Source: Warburgia ugandensis (lineage: Eukaryota; Streptophyta; Magnoliopsida; Canellales; Canellaceae). Taken from it: DNA of 64,000 nt. A model generated the notes under the pieces. It did not search any database, was not told the DNA's origin, and saw only the letters and a list, made by a program, of their open reading frames with translations. The stretch spans positions 29,461,501 to 29,525,500 of the forward strand of contig CP141130.1 of NCBI GenBank assembly GCA_035236585.1, written 5' to 3'. Numbering within the stretch: the first letter of the stretch is position 1; every line of letters starts with the position of its first letter. Of the stretch, positions 46,599-58,639 are shown piece after piece. The translations under genes and the position numbers were made by a program.

Positions 46599-47689
46599 TT
46601 AAGATAAATTATCATACATAGGAAATTTGCCAATTGTCCACAATAGTATAGCCTTTAGGGTGAATGACTCTTTCTTGTAGGTATCATATGCTTCAATGCC
46701 TACGTCTTCATCGATCAAGGGAGACAAGTACACATCAATGTCATTCCAAAGCTGCTTTAGACCTAATATCAATATAGGTAGCATCATGAACTTCCTCTTC
46801 ATGCATAGAAATGGTGGGAGGTTGTAAAAAACTAATATAACAGGCCAACAACTATACTTGCTGCTCATAGAGCCATGAAAATTAATCACATCTACAGATA
46901 ATCCAAGTCATAGGTTTCTATGTTCTTCACTAAAATTAGGCCACATGAAGTCTACGAGCTTCCATGTTGGGCTATCTACTAGATGGCGTGAAAAGCTATC
47001 AGCTACTTTAACCTTGGCATGCCACACTAAGTTCTTCATTGTTTCTATTATATGAAACATTCTTTTGAACCTTGGAATAGGGGAAAGTACCATTGAATCT
47101 TTGCAGTAATGCCTGTAACTATCTCAATTGAATTCTTCTTTAACATCTATCTTGGATATCCACAAGTTGGGCATGTAGTTTTATCCTTATGCTCTTTCCT
47201 ATACAAGATACAATCATTGAGACATGCATGTATCTTCTCATACTTCAACCCTAATGTAGCCAGGGTTTTCTTTGCCTCTCATGTGGACCTCACCAATTTA
47301 TTATCCTTTGGTAGCATCTTACCCAGCTACTTTTAAGACTTCTATAAAACCTTGATCTAAAAAACCAAATTTTGATTTCACGTTGTAAAGTTCTACCACT
47401 GTGGACAACTTTGTATAATCTTTACACTCGGGTAAAATGGCTCATTGAATTCCTCTAATAAAGTAAGAAATTGTTCAAGATCATACTAAAAGTCATCATA
47501 TGAATCTCGAAACATCGATACAGTTGTACTGTCTCCAACACTTCCCATAGTGTGTTGATCATATCTTCCAAGCCTTGTCAAAAGCCTATGCAAAAGTTCT
47601 TCTCCCTGCCAAATCCATGGGTGGTCGCTTTCATCGATTCTATTAGAGCACAAGTGTTCTCTCAACACCCCTACAATTACTTTTTTCAA
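46599..47689 (-). pseudogene. CACTA Tnp2 transposase core
   Basis: The part expected to cut and rejoin the element ends. Minus-strand pieces in order: GVLREHLCSNRIDESDH...GRYDQHTMGS near 47690-47490; PRFKRMFHIIETMKNLVWHA followed by DSFSRHLVDSPTWKLVDF at 47093-46908; and INFHGSMSSKYSCWPVILVFYNLPPFLCMK, then NDIDVYLSPLIDED and FTLKAILLWTIGKFPMYDNLS at 46889-46599. The second and third pieces are hallmark sequences of the Tnp2 (transposase 21) family. Residues between MLPILILG and NDIDVYL are rearranged. Inactive. Confidence 0.88.
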
Positions 47690-48284
47690 GTTTTTACATT
47701 TTGATCATGGGCAATCCAAGTGATGACGATCAACACCTGCCCTAAGTGTGAACTCTATTAAATATTATGCTCCCTACTCATATTCTTTTGATGCTTTTCT
47801 AGTAGTCATTCAAGCATACTTGTCCATTATCATAAAAAATTGAAGCAAATCTATGTGGAGACTTATTAGACATGAAAAGATTAGGTTATGCATTTTACCA
47901 AACATTAGTTATACAAGAATTAGAAGTATTTGAAATAATTACATTTCATGAAAATTTTCAATTAACAATGAAAAAAATGCAAAATACGATAGACACATTC
48001 AAGAATGAAATTAACTTTAAAAAGAAAAAATTCTAACCCATAACCTTGTTAAAAGTTTTCAAATATGTATGATACATATGAGACAAACAAAGAGACACTA
48101 AGCAACACTCAAAAATCGATATTGACCCCGAATTTGTGAATGTAGTTCCAATTCATAGGTAGGATTTGGTTTAGAGTAGTGAAACAAAAATTTGGCCTAG
48201 TTTTTGGCCTTGATCACAAACACAGATCGAAAAGGCATGGTAGAAGTCGACAAAAAAATTATTAAAACAAACATACAATTGATG

Positions 48285-48395
48285 TCTTTTGATATAAACG
48301 ACTTTAAAAGTTTCTACTTTTAAAGTCATTTACATAAAATGACCTTAAAAGTATGCACTTTTAAAGTTGTTTATATCAAAAGACTTTAAAAAAAA
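48285..48395. repeat. CACTA subterminal repeats, inner cluster
   Basis: Alternating orientations of ACTTTTAAAGTCRTTTA and its reverse complement, about six copies. Confidence 0.75.
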
Positions 48396-48489
48396 AAATT
48401 ACATTAAAATTTTATTTATTTATTTATTTATATTACAATACCTTACATAAATACACAATGAAACCGATTTTACAAACACAAACATATGA

Positions 48490-48511
48490 TACACACACAC
48501 ACACACACACA
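48490..48511. repeat. (CA)n microsatellite
   Basis: Ten to eleven CA units inside the CACTA element. Confidence 0.9.
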
Positions 48512-49134
48512 TAGACAAACCCGTCAACAAGGGAATCAAATTATTTTTTATTACAACCAATGTTACATATTATTAGATCTTATTAATATAAGATTAAAGT
48601 GTGAATCTACTCTTTTTCACCAAAATTTGACCTAATATTTAGGTGACAACCATTCTATGGAGAGAGGGAGAGTGTGCTTCAATTTTATCAGCCAAAAATT
48701 AATGGTATAACCACCACTCTTCATCAAACCCTAATTTTGGGTGAGAACCACAAATCACAATATTCTCCCATTCTCCAATAGTGAGGGATAGAGAGAGGAG
48801 CAGTTGTCATTTGCAATGAAATCATACAATTTTAATGAAATTAGGATGATCTAACAAACTTCCTAACCCTATCATCTGTAGTGAGAAAACCCACATAGTC
48901 TCCAAGATGAAAACAGTGAGAGTTAGTAACAAGAAAGCAATTCCTAACAAAAAAAGTTACAGTTTACTTACAATTTTTTTCATGACACAAACATTCAAAA
49001 TATCCAAAATGCAAAGCAAGAAGGGAAAAGAGAGAAGCATTAGGACTAAGGAGGAAGTTATCATGCCCCCTGTGAGAAGAAGAGGATACAAGAAAAAATG
49101 ATATATGGTCGACTATTTAATAATGAACATGGAC

Positions 49135-49735
49135 TCTAGAAGTGGTTTAGTACTAAACGACTTTAAAAACATATACTCTTGAAGTCGTTTGGTACTAAAC
49201 AACTTTAAAAGTAACACGAGAATGGACTTTGAAGTCGTTTGACCTAAGCAACTTCAAAAGTAACGGACTTTTAAAGTCATTTATTACTAAATGACTTCAA
49301 AAGTTATTGATATTTGAAGTCATTTAGAGTCAAACAACTTTAAAAGTCCATTCCCACGTAAAATATAATCATCCCACCAAATTTATTGGCATACTTTTGA
49401 AGTCGCTTATGACTAAACGACTTCAAAAGTTGTTGAAAAGTCTTTAAAATTCCATTCCCGAGCAATATAATCTTTGCACCAAATTTATTAGCATACTTTT
49501 GAAGTCGCTTAACATAAATGACTTCAAAAGCTTTGACTTGTAAAGTCGTTTATTAATAAAAGACTTTAAAAGTCCTTCTGCACAAATTTTCCTCTTTGCA
49601 CCAGTATTTTAAAGTCATTTACAATTAAATGACTTTGTAAGTATATTTTTAAAGTCGTTTATTTCTAACTGACTTGTAAAATATTTATGAAGTCAGCAGT
49701 CAAATAAGCAACTTCTTTACGCCAACTTTAAAAGC
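49135..49735. repeat. CACTA subterminal repeats, main array
   Basis: About twenty copies of a roughly 14-base motif (consensus TTTRAAGTCGTTTA) in alternating orientation over 600 bases, ending just inside the CACTA terminus. In well-studied En/Spm elements such subterminal motifs bind an element-encoded protein needed for transposition. Confidence 0.8.
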
Positions 49736-49751
49736 TTCGTGTGTAGTAGTG
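49734..49751 (-). repeat. Right terminus of the CACTA element
   Basis: Ends in TAGTG on the plus strand; from the element end inwards CACTACTACACACGAAGC. Confidence 0.75.
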
Positions 49752-50707
49752 TAAGTCAGATTGATAGTTTACCAAGAGAAATTTAGGGATAGCAAAACAA
49801 AACTGTTTACTATTTACTTATTAGATGGGACATGCTTATGGCTTACCAAATTGTAACAATCTTCAATGCCCATGTTTTGTGCATGTTAGTAAATTCACAA
49901 GGCTTGGAATGGGTTTGATTTCTGAGTGTGTCTTCAACATATGGTTAACAAGCCCAAATTAGAAACAAATTCAAAAGTTCAAATCATAACCATTTTAGAG
50001 TAAATTAGTCTTCTAGTTTAAATTTTGCAAGACTAAATATGCCCTCAATTTTATTATATTTCCTATAAATAAATAATGTATGTTAGACATTTAGCTTAAA
50101 TACAATGAGTTCATAAACAAATAAAAGGTATATTATTCACTTAACTTAAATATAGTGAAAAAACAAAAAAATACATGATTTGATTTTTCTCCATGTATTC
50201 TCAAAGCCCCCAAATTTGAAGCATGATTTGTGACAACTCTAGTCTGTGAATGGTACTAAATAGAAGAAAATCAGAAGAGTAACTCAGAAATGGAAGTCAA
50301 AACTATGAATGGTAACACTCTGCTTTCTTTTTCAGTTATGAATTGGACTTTTGAATTTGTTTCTAAGGGTATATCATGTTCCATAAATGGCGGAAACATG
50401 CACGCATATGTACTTCTTTCTTAGCTGAGAACTCAATGATTACAATCGTTCCTCTAACTTTTTCAATCCTAGTAAAGAGAAATGTACTACTAAAGTTTCT
50501 AGTATGGCAAAAGCTAGCCCTTGCAATCCATTGGCTGAGAATGGGAAGCATCCAACTGAAGTCAACGTAGCAGACTTGTCACTTATCCCATGAACAAGTG
50601 TGCGTTTTCTTCAAGTGCTTCAATACCAAGGAATTAAAAAGATGTAAGGAAGCGTTAGCTATTCATATTCAGACAAAAGGGATGGTCCAACCACTCTCCT
50701 TTTCGTC
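49752..50707. other. Unassigned sequence between CACTA and the L1 LINE
   Basis: No protein family recognised. It could contain the decayed first open reading frame and leader of the L1 element that follows, but I see no motif that shows this. Confidence 0.35.
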
Positions 50708-53390
50708 ATGAAATTACTCGCTTGGAATTCTCAGGGGGCTCGCCATGTGAGCTTCTGGCGTGCAACTAAAAATTTTAGGAGGGAATTCAGCCGTAGTATT
50801 CGTTTTGTATCAAAAACCTAAGGTTGAAAATCCAAGAGATTCTTTTCTCAGCAAGGTACAGTCCAACTCATTCAATAATCAAATTATTGGTTCTCCACTT
50901 TGTCTCTCAGCAAGACCCTTGCTCCTCTGGGATGATTTATCTATTTCAGTTACAGACGTTTACACCACTAGGCAATATATTGCATTTAAAGCTTCATGGC
51001 ATGATGAAGAACCAAAGTCTAGTCTTTTCGTGTGTATCTATGCTATCACAACTCAAATCCACACATGAGTTATTGTGGTAAGAGCTTTGTTTCTTCTAAT
51101 TTTGACTTGCTTGTTTGCTTTATTGTAGACTTCGATGCTATTTGCCACATCGAGGAGCAATGGAAGGGGAATTCCCATCCAATTTTTATTGTAATTGACC
51201 TTGCAAGGGGTTATTACTAGTCGATTTGCAGTATTTTGGACCTCCATTCAATTGGTCAAATTTTCAAGAGGAACCATTTCTCAAACTTGAAAGGTTAGAC
51301 TAGCAGCTGGTAACTGAATCCAGGCTGGATGCTTTGCCATACTCACAATTGAATCGTCTTCCTTCCTTGCATTGCCTCCGATCACAGTGCCATTCTTCTG
51401 GATACTCTTCACAATCCAAATCGAGGTCCACGACCATTCCGTTTTGAACTTATGTGGTGGCACCATGATGATTTTGGCAATCTCTTGAACAAAGTTTGGA
51501 GTGACAACATTTAGGGTTCCGTATGATTTTGCGATGTAAGAAATTAAAGAAACTCGAGGATAACTTTAAAAAGTTGGAAATATTGTGCTTTGGAAATAGT
51601 CATACTTGAATTAAGATGCTTCAGCAGGAATTGCTTGATTTACAATTACATACTCCGATCGACTGTGCTCGAGAACAATCAGTTCTATTGTAGCTTTGTA
51701 ATTTGCTTTTGACTCGGGAGTATCATTGACTGGATCCAGCTAGGAGACCCTAATACCAAGTTTTGCCACCAATCAGTTTGTGCCAGAAGTAAATATTACC
51801 TATTTGAAACTGGAATCTAGGGAAGTTTCATATAATCAAGATGAGATATAGAGCACTTTTAAAAACTACATTTTTTGCCTTTTTACAAGTACAAATCATC
51901 CAGGTGCGGCAAGCTCAGTCACTAATATCCCTACGGTGCTTTCTCTTGATACGAAGCTGGATTTGTGAGCTCTAATCACTATTGAAGAATGTCGAAGGGA
52001 TGACCTCCAAATGAGCAGAGCAAAGACATCTGGACGTCACGGCTTCCCTGCTAATTTTTCCAGCACAACTGGCCCAGAGTGACGCATCCTATTTTTCCTG
52101 TGGTGCCAATTGCATTTGATTCTGGCACTTTTCCTAAGCAATTAAATAAAATTTTCATCTCTTATTCTGAAAGATCAGTAGGTGGAGATGGTGGACAATT
52201 TCCGACCCATTAGCTTGCAACGTTGGCTATAAGATCATCTCCAAGGTACTAGTTGATAGATTAAATCAATTACTAGTATAAGATCATCTCCAAGGTGCTA
52301 GTTAATAGACTAAATCAATTACTCATCTATCGAAAAAAATGAGTTAGTTCAGATAATCCTCTTATACTTAGTTAAGAATGTTGTGTAAAAAACGTCTACG
52401 TAACCCGTCTTCCTCATCTTATTAATCCAGCTCAAGCAGCTTTTGTCCCGAGGAGAAGTATTCATGAAAATTTTCTTTTTGTGCATGAGATTCTTATGAC
52501 TTTTACAAAAAGCAATTTCGACATCTAAACTTGACTGCTAAAGCTGCTCTGGTGAAGGCTTACAATTCTATTAAATGGAGTTTCCTCTGTCAAGTGCTGG
52601 TTCGAATGAAATTTTTGCAAAAAAATTTCGATCTTATTATGTTCACCGTCTTTACGACCAGCTTTGCTATTCTAGTTAATGGTTCACCAACATCCTGGTT
52701 CCATTCATCGTGAGGCCTATGCCAGGGGGATCACTTATCTCCCTACCTCTTTGTGCTCTGTGCAGAAGAGTTATCGGCAACTCTGGAGCGTGTAGAGTAA
52801 AATGTTTCTCTCAAACCGATATTTATTTACAAGAACCAGCCTCTCATTTACACACCTCTATGCGAATGATCTTTTCTGCAACAGCACCATTTGATAATCG
52901 CAGGAGAAACATTTTATTTACCTTTGCTAATGAATCTAACTTGTCTATTTCCTATGAGAAATCTGCGTTGACATTTATTGTAAGGACTCATCATAAAGAA
53001 GTAGAGGCCCCACGGGAGGCCTTTAATATGAACAAAGACTTAGCCAATGACTACTACCTAGGAATTCCAATGTTTCTTCAGAAAACCTAAAGGTATGGAT
53101 TTTCAATTTCTAGTAGAACGGGTGCTCAGAAGTTAGCTAAATGCAAACTCATATATTAACTTGTGCTGTCCGTACAATGGATCAACGCTTCAAGACGAAG
53201 CTTAGTTAGTCTATCCTCACGAATCCCTTATTGCTTTGGGTTCACTTTGTTCTGCTAAGTACTAGGAAAAATACTCTTTTCAAACTCTACGGCCTCGGAA
53301 GTTATTCTGGGATCTAGAAAATTATTGAAATAAGACTTATTGTAGTTATTTGGGGATGGAAAGCACCCCAAGGTATGGTAATGTGGCGAC
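50708..53390 (+). pseudogene. L1-type LINE ORF2 relic (endonuclease and reverse transcriptase)
   Basis: Starts at the ATG at 50708 with MKLLAWNSQGARH, the opening of the endonuclease in plant L1 elements. Further endonuclease traces are LQYFGPPFNWSNFQEEPF near 51225-51280 and a decayed end near 51340-51420. The reverse transcriptase follows: VDNFRPISL near 52190, INPAQAAFVPRRSIHENFLF near 52420-52480, AKAALVKAYNSIKWSFL near 52535, a CQGDHLSPYLFVLCAEELSATLE reading at 52720-52790, and ANDYYLGIPM near 53045. A 49-base duplication at 52228 and many stops make it inactive. Confidence 0.83.
52228..52325. repeat. 49-base tandem duplication in the L1 reverse transcriptase
   Basis: Copies 52228-52275 and 52277-52325 (TATAAGATCATCTCCAAGG...) differ by a few bases. 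Since 49 is not a multiple of three it shifts the frame. Confidence 0.85.
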
Positions 53391-53593
53391 CTAGTTTTCA
53401 AAAATGATTTTTTTTTTTATATAAAAGTTGGAAATGAAATTCCTGTTGTATTTTTTTTTTTTTTTACATTCTGGAAACAAGTAATACGTGCGTATTTTTC
53501 CATTCCACCCTTTAACCCAATGTCACCTTAAAACCTTCATATATAATAGCAAAAGGATAAACATATCATTACAAGGTTCTCTAGTCACAGCCC
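53391..53593. other. T-rich junction between two LINEs
   Basis: Contains two T runs (53407-53418 and 53452-53464). No gene seen. It may hold the end of the L1 copy. Confidence 0.4.
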
Positions 53594-53626
53594 AAATAAT
53601 AATAATATTATTAATCATCATCATCA
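53594..53626. repeat. Triplet tail of the RTE LINE
   Basis: AAT units followed by ATC units on the plus strand; on the element strand GATGATGAT then ATTATTATT at its 3' end. Confidence 0.8.
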
Positions 53627-53752
53627 AGACATTACCCCAATTAGGGGTTGACCACATAAATCTTGTCCCACCATTCCCCTCTATTAAGTACCATGACTTC
53701 ATTTAGTCCTAAAGTTTTTAAATCTTTTCTCACCACTTCTATACACAATCTT

Positions 53753-54055
53753 TCAAGCCTTCCTCTTGCTCCTTTTAGAACCTTCTACTTGAATTACCTC
53801 ACTTCTTCCAACCAGTGTTGTTTTGGGTCTCCTTTGGACATGTCCAAACCATCTAAGTCTAATCTCCCTCATCTTGTTACTTATTTGTGCTACCCCTAAG
53901 TTACCTATAATATTTTCATTTCTAATTCTATCCTTTCTTGTCTTACCACTCATCCATCTCAATATCTGCATTTTCGCAACGCTCATCCTATGAACATGAT
54001 GTTCCTTAACTGCCCAACACTCTAATCCATAGAGCATGGCCGACTTTATGCCCAT
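53753..54055 (-). pseudogene. RTE C-terminal domain
   Basis: 100 open codons reading SAMLYGLECWAVKEHHVHRMSV, AKMQILRWMSGKTRKDRIRN and MREIRLRWFGHVQRRPKTT, the conserved end of RTE reverse transcriptase proteins. The same region exists in the second copy at 57380-57560. Confidence 0.88.
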
Positions 54056-54202
54056 CCTATAGAATTTTTCTTTCAGTTTGAGTGGTACCTACCAGTCACA
54101 CAAAACTCCAGATGCACATCTCCATTTGTTCCAACCCGCTTGTATTCTTTGGGTAACCTCCCTCTCAATCTCTCCACTCTCATGAATCATTGATCCTAAG
54201 TA

Positions 54203-55325
54203 CTAAAAGTGGTCTTTTAAGGGGACTTTTTGGTTATCAATCTTAATAGGTGTTCCACTCCTACTCCTCTCCTTGCTAAAATTGTATTCCATATATTTTG
54301 TCTTAGCTTGGCTGATTTTAAATCCTTTATATTCTAATATTTCTCTCCATAAGTCTAGCTCTATGTTTACGCCCTCCCTTGTCTCATCAATTAAGACTAT
54401 ATTATCTGCAAATAGCATGCGCCATGGAATCTCCTAGTGAAAATGTTAACTCATCCATAACCAACGTAAAAAGTTATGGGCTCAATGCTGATCCTTAGCA
54501 CAATCCTACAGTGACAAGAAAATCACCGGTCTCACCACTAGTGGTCTGAACATTTGTTACTGCTCCCTCATACATATCTTTAATTGTGTTTATATACCCT
54601 CAAGAAACCCCTTTCTTGCCCAACACCCTCCATATTAGCTCTGTAAGGACTTTATTATAAGCTTTCTCTAAGTCAATAAAGACCATGCAGAGGTCTTTCC
54701 TCTCCTTATATTTCTTTATGAATTATCTTAGTAAGAAAGTAGCTTCCATGGTAGACCTCCCAAGCATGAAACCAAACTAGTTCTCTAATACTCTTGTCTC
54801 ATGTTGTAGCCTCTTCTCAATCACTCTTTCAAAAAGTTTCATAGTGTGGCTCATAAGTTTGATCTCCTTATGATTAGTGTAGCTCTGTTCATCTCCTTTA
54901 TTCTTATAAATTGGTACAATAGAGCTTTTCCTCCATTCATCTATCATTTTCTTTGATTTTATAATCTTGTTAAATAACTTGGTCAACCAAACTACTCTAG
55001 TATCTCCCATATGCCTTCAAACCTCTATTGGTATACCATCAGGCCCTATGGCCTTTCCTAGTTTCATCTTTTTCAAGACTTCTTTCACTTTAGGTATTCT
55101 AATCCCACGTTCATATCTATAATATCCAATGTTATTCAGGTTTATAGTATTTTCAATCCCTATATTTTCAGAGCCATTGTTATTTAACAATTTTTGAAAG
55201 TAAATTTTCCACCTTTGTTTTATCTCATCATCTTTGACTAATACCTTATAATCATCACTTCTAATGCATCTAACATGGTCTAAGTCCTTACCCATCTGTT
55301 CTCTTATTTTTGCAAGTTTAAACAC
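54203..55325 (-). pseudogene. RTE reverse transcriptase
   Basis: Pieces in order: QRWKIYFQKLLNNNGSENIG with LKKMKLGKAIGPDGIPIEV (55325-55017); LTKLFNKIIKSKKMIDEWRK, SSIVPIYKNKGDEQSYTN and LMSHTMKLFERVIEKRL (55010-54777); and MLFADNIVLIDETREGVN (54418-54360). In the last motif the catalytic second aspartate of ADD is asparagine. Between 54419 and 54776 further reverse transcriptase sequence is present in broken frame. Confidence 0.88.
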
Positions 55326-56400
55326 ATCTTTCTCACCTTCTCTTGATCCTACTCTACTATAGAGGTCGTCATATGCCTTAAGTTTAACCTCACTTATTAA
55401 TCTCTTAGCAACCTTTTTAGCATTCTTATACTATTCTTAGTTTTTATTATTTCTAGTCTTCTTCCATACTTTAAAACACACCTATTTTTCTTTAATAACT
55501 TTTTATACTATTTCACTCCACGACCATGTTTCCTTTACTAATTGTCTTTTACCTTTAAATACTCCTAAGACATCTTTTGCCACTTTCTTAATGGACTCAA
55601 CTATATTAGTCCACATGGTATTTACTTTTATTTCATAGTTCCATTTTTCTTCTACCCCCAACTTATTTGTGAATGAGGTTATTTTCTATCCTTTTAAGTT
55701 TCACCATTTAGTTTTTGGATAACTAAAAGTTCATTTCCTTTCTTCTATCTTTTAATATAGATATCCATAACCATTAACCTATATTGTGAGGTTAAACTGT
55801 CACCGGGTATCACCTTACAATCCTTACACAATGATCTTTTAGTATTCCTAAGTAGAAAAAAGTCTATTTAGCTTTTATGGAGTCCACATTTAAAGGTTAT
55901 TACCAAAACAAAATCGAGAATAGTTTTCCTCATCTTATTTCATTCTCCTATACCACACCCTCCATGTATCTTATCGTATCCTTCCTTTTCTTTTCCTACA
56001 TGGTCATTCAAGTTTGCTTCTATCACTCTCCCCTCAATGTTGGAAATTTCCTCCATAACTCCCTCCATATATACCCAAAACTCTTGATTATATCTTCTAA
56101 ACCTACTTATGGTGTGTATGCACTTATAATATTTTGATCTGCTCTCCTATAACACGTTTTATTATTATAATTCTATCACTAATTCTTTTAACTTCCACAA
56201 CTTTATCCTTTAATTCTTTATTCGCTATTATTCCTATGCCATTTCTAATATTATCCTTTACTACGTACCAAATTTTATACCCAGCGTCTCTTATTTTAGC
56301 CCCTTTCCACTTGGTTTCTTGGATACATGTTGACACTCCTACATTTCATCATATCTATTAACTCTAGACTCTTACCTGTGAATGTTCTATATTCTATGTG
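55326..56400 (-). pseudogene. RTE endonuclease and linker
   Basis: The endonuclease begins with CIQETKWKGAKIRDAGYKIWY (56336-56270), whose QETKW glutamate is a catalytic residue of this family, then RNGIGIIANKELKDKVVEV and RISDRIIIIKRVIGEQ. Broken reading further on gives LNDHVGKEKEGYDKIHGG at about 55960-56020. The linker to the reverse transcriptase lies in 55326-55700. Confidence 0.82.
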
Positions 56401-56466
56401 GCAATACGAATCTTATGCTCTTGAGATAGCCTATTTACCTGTGCACTTCTTGACCTCCATGGCATG

Positions 56467-56663
56467 AACCCATGTCTAATTTTCACTGCACCTGGGTTCT
56501 GTTGCAGTGCATAAGGGGACGCTCTAACAACCATTGTCAATTTTACACTACACTAGAGATCCGATGTAGCATCACTTCTGGGAGAATGCTCTAGCAACCC
56601 ATGCTCATGTTTTACTGCATCTGGGATCCAATGTAGCATGTCGCTTATAGGGGATGCCCTAGC
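56467..56663. repeat. Three 62-68-base tandem units at the RTE 5' end
   Basis: Units 56467-56528, 56529-56595 and 56596-56663 each run from AACCCATG/AACCATTG to a GCTCTARC or GCCCTAGC end and contain a GATCCRATGTAGCAT-type block. Confidence 0.75.
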
Positions 56664-57239
56664 TTGAGGGAATGTCCATTTTTTATTCATGTCATGTTAG
56701 GGTTGCCATACTTTAAAGAAGCTGAAGATGATTTTCATTATCTGCTCTTCCTATTTACAAACAAATATACAAACACATATTCATTTGCAAGTAGGAAAAA
56801 GATAACAAAATCAAAATCATCCTCAACTTCTTCCTTGCCGGCTAGCACCTGACACATGACCCTCCTTCTTCATCTGGGATTGCAAGTTCTCCAATCTTAT
56901 TACATCAATTCTCAATTTATTCATAATTTACAAGTATAATAATAAAAAGACTAAATTGTTCCTATTCATACTTTTTCCTCTACTTTTTTGTTCAACCTTC
57001 CCTGGCCAAACCTCTTAGTCTTCTATTGCTTCACCTGAAATGGTTTGCAGGGGTAAGTATGATGACACACTAGGAACATGTCTAAATTGGTTGTTTGAGA
57101 ACCACGACATCAATTTAAGTACAAAATTAACAATATAAGCAATTTTACAATGAGGAGTGGGAGTGAAGCACCAATAAAAATTGATAACTAAGAAGTACGT
57201 CCAAAAGATCACTTTTGATACTCGAGATTGATAATTTAT
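56664..57239. other. Unassigned sequence between the two RTE copies
   Basis: No gene or repeat recognised. The bases shortly before 57240 are not RTE-like. Confidence 0.4.
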
Positions 57240-57808
57240 GAGACTTGGAGAGATTGAGAGGGATGTTACCCAGAGAATCCAAGCGGGTTGGAACAAATGG
57301 AGATGTGCTTCTGGAGTTCTATGAGATCGACAAGTGCCACTTGAAGGGAAAGGAAAATTCTACATGTTGCTTGTAAGGCCAGCCACACTCCATGGATCAG
57401 AGTGTTGGGCAATTAAGGAACAACATGTACATAGGATACGCATAGCCAAAATGAAGATGTTGAGATTGATCGGTGGCAAGATAAGAAAGGATGGAACTAG
57501 AAATAAAAACATTAGAGAAAACTTACTGAGTAGCACCAATTGCTAACAAGACGAGGGATGATAGACTTAGATGGTTTGGAGTTTGGACATATCCAATGGA
57601 GATGAAAATGGCATTGGTTAGAAGGAGTAAGTTGATACAAGTTGAAGGATCTAAAAGGGCAAAGAAAGGCTAAAGGGACGTGGAGGGAAGTGGTGAGAAA
57701 AGATTTAGAAGCATTTGGACTAAATGAGGCCGTGATCGTTGATAGAGGAGAATGGAGGAGCAAGATTCATGTTCTAGTTAGGGTAAGGCTTGGAGGATGA
57801 TGATGATG
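57240..57808 (+). mobile_element. 5'-truncated RTE LINE copy
   Basis: Matches, in reverse, the last 570 bases of the RTE at 53594. It starts with GAGATTGAGAGGGATGTTACC, one codon block before [15 protein letters not shown], and reads LHGSECWAIKEQHVHRIRIAKMKMLR. It ends with GATGATGATGATG at 57794-57808. 5' truncation is normal for LINE insertions. Confidence 0.88.
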
Positions 57809-58639
57809 TAAGAAAGAGAGGTGGGAAAATGACATAAGAGCGATATGATGGCTGGTTTCTAAAATTGAACAAGGGATAGGCGTCTTTTTCATGGAAGGAG
57901 AGTGGAGCTTTTTCCTTTCAAATTTTATGATCTTTGGTTGATGAAAAGTCATGAAAGTAGTAAGAAATGGGATTTAGGAAAGATGTGTAAAGATCTAGGG
58001 CTTTAAAGTTGTTTGGATTAAAGTAGATCTAGGTTTTCTATTGAGGAAATCCTTGATCACCAAATAGGAGATTGGGGATGTCTTTTTCGTAATGAGGTGC
58101 CTCCCTCCTTTAACTTGTAACCCTAGGAAAGAGAGTGAAAAAAGAGTCAAAGATGGAGTTGGAAAGTAGGGTTTCTCTCTTTTTTTGAATTCTTCTCCAA
58201 ATGTATGACTCAATGTGGCAATTGGTTTATGTGGCTCATTTGGCTTGGCTTCATGGCTCATACCCTTGGCTTAAATGGGTAGAATGGCTTGGCTTAAATT
58301 CCTTAGGTTATCACCTTCTCTCATGGCTTATATACCTTAGGTGGCTCAAATGGCTCCCATACAAAGGTGATGGAAATGTATGGCTTGCTTTATGGGACCA
58401 TTTTAGTCACCTTTATCTCTTCTAATTGCTTAATTTGATCCTTGATTAAGTTTTGGATGATGACAATTGGGCTTTTATCTTGATCTCTTAATCTTGATTT
58501 TTAACTCTTTTCCTAATTAATCTTGACTATTAGATCATCTCTCCAATACCTGCAAAGGAAGAAAAATTCCAATTAAATCTTAGAAAATTATGATCATTCA
58601 TATACTTATTCTAGATTATCCTTTGAACCTACAAAATAT
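57809..58639. other. Unassigned sequence with TGGCTY-rich stretch
   Basis: 58210-58360 contains many imperfect GGCTTGGCTT / TGGCTCA copies that create a Trp/Leu-rich open frame of no recognisable kind. No other feature. Confidence 0.4.

Larger units (their letters stand above)
43458..49751 (-). mobile_element. Decayed CACTA (En/Spm) DNA transposon
   Basis: The right end is GCTTCGTGTGTAGTAGTG (49734-49751); read from the element end this is CACTACTACACACGAAGC, the CACTA signature. Inside are subterminal repeat arrays and, on the minus strand, pieces of a Tnp2 transposase with its DUF4218 and DUF4216 tails. I found no matching CACTA end on the left, so the left limit is only where the neighbouring LTR fragment stops; that end seems deleted. 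Confidence 0.85.
53594..56663 (-). mobile_element. RTE-type LINE, minus strand
   Basis: Non-LTR element about 3.1 kb long. From the 5' side (right) it has a tandem-repeated leader (56467-56663), an endonuclease, a reverse transcriptase, and an ECWA-type C-terminal region, and ends in short ATC/ATT triplet repeats at 53594-53626, the usual tail of plant RTE elements. All frames are interrupted. Confidence 0.87.

Noticed and set aside
52531..53090. Host gene at 52.5-53.1 kb
   Set aside because: The reading matches L1 reverse transcriptase motifs in shifted frames, so it is part of the LINE.
56134..56361. Plus-strand frames over the RTE endonuclease (also 55877-56137)
   Set aside because: Shadows of the minus-strand endonuclease reading.
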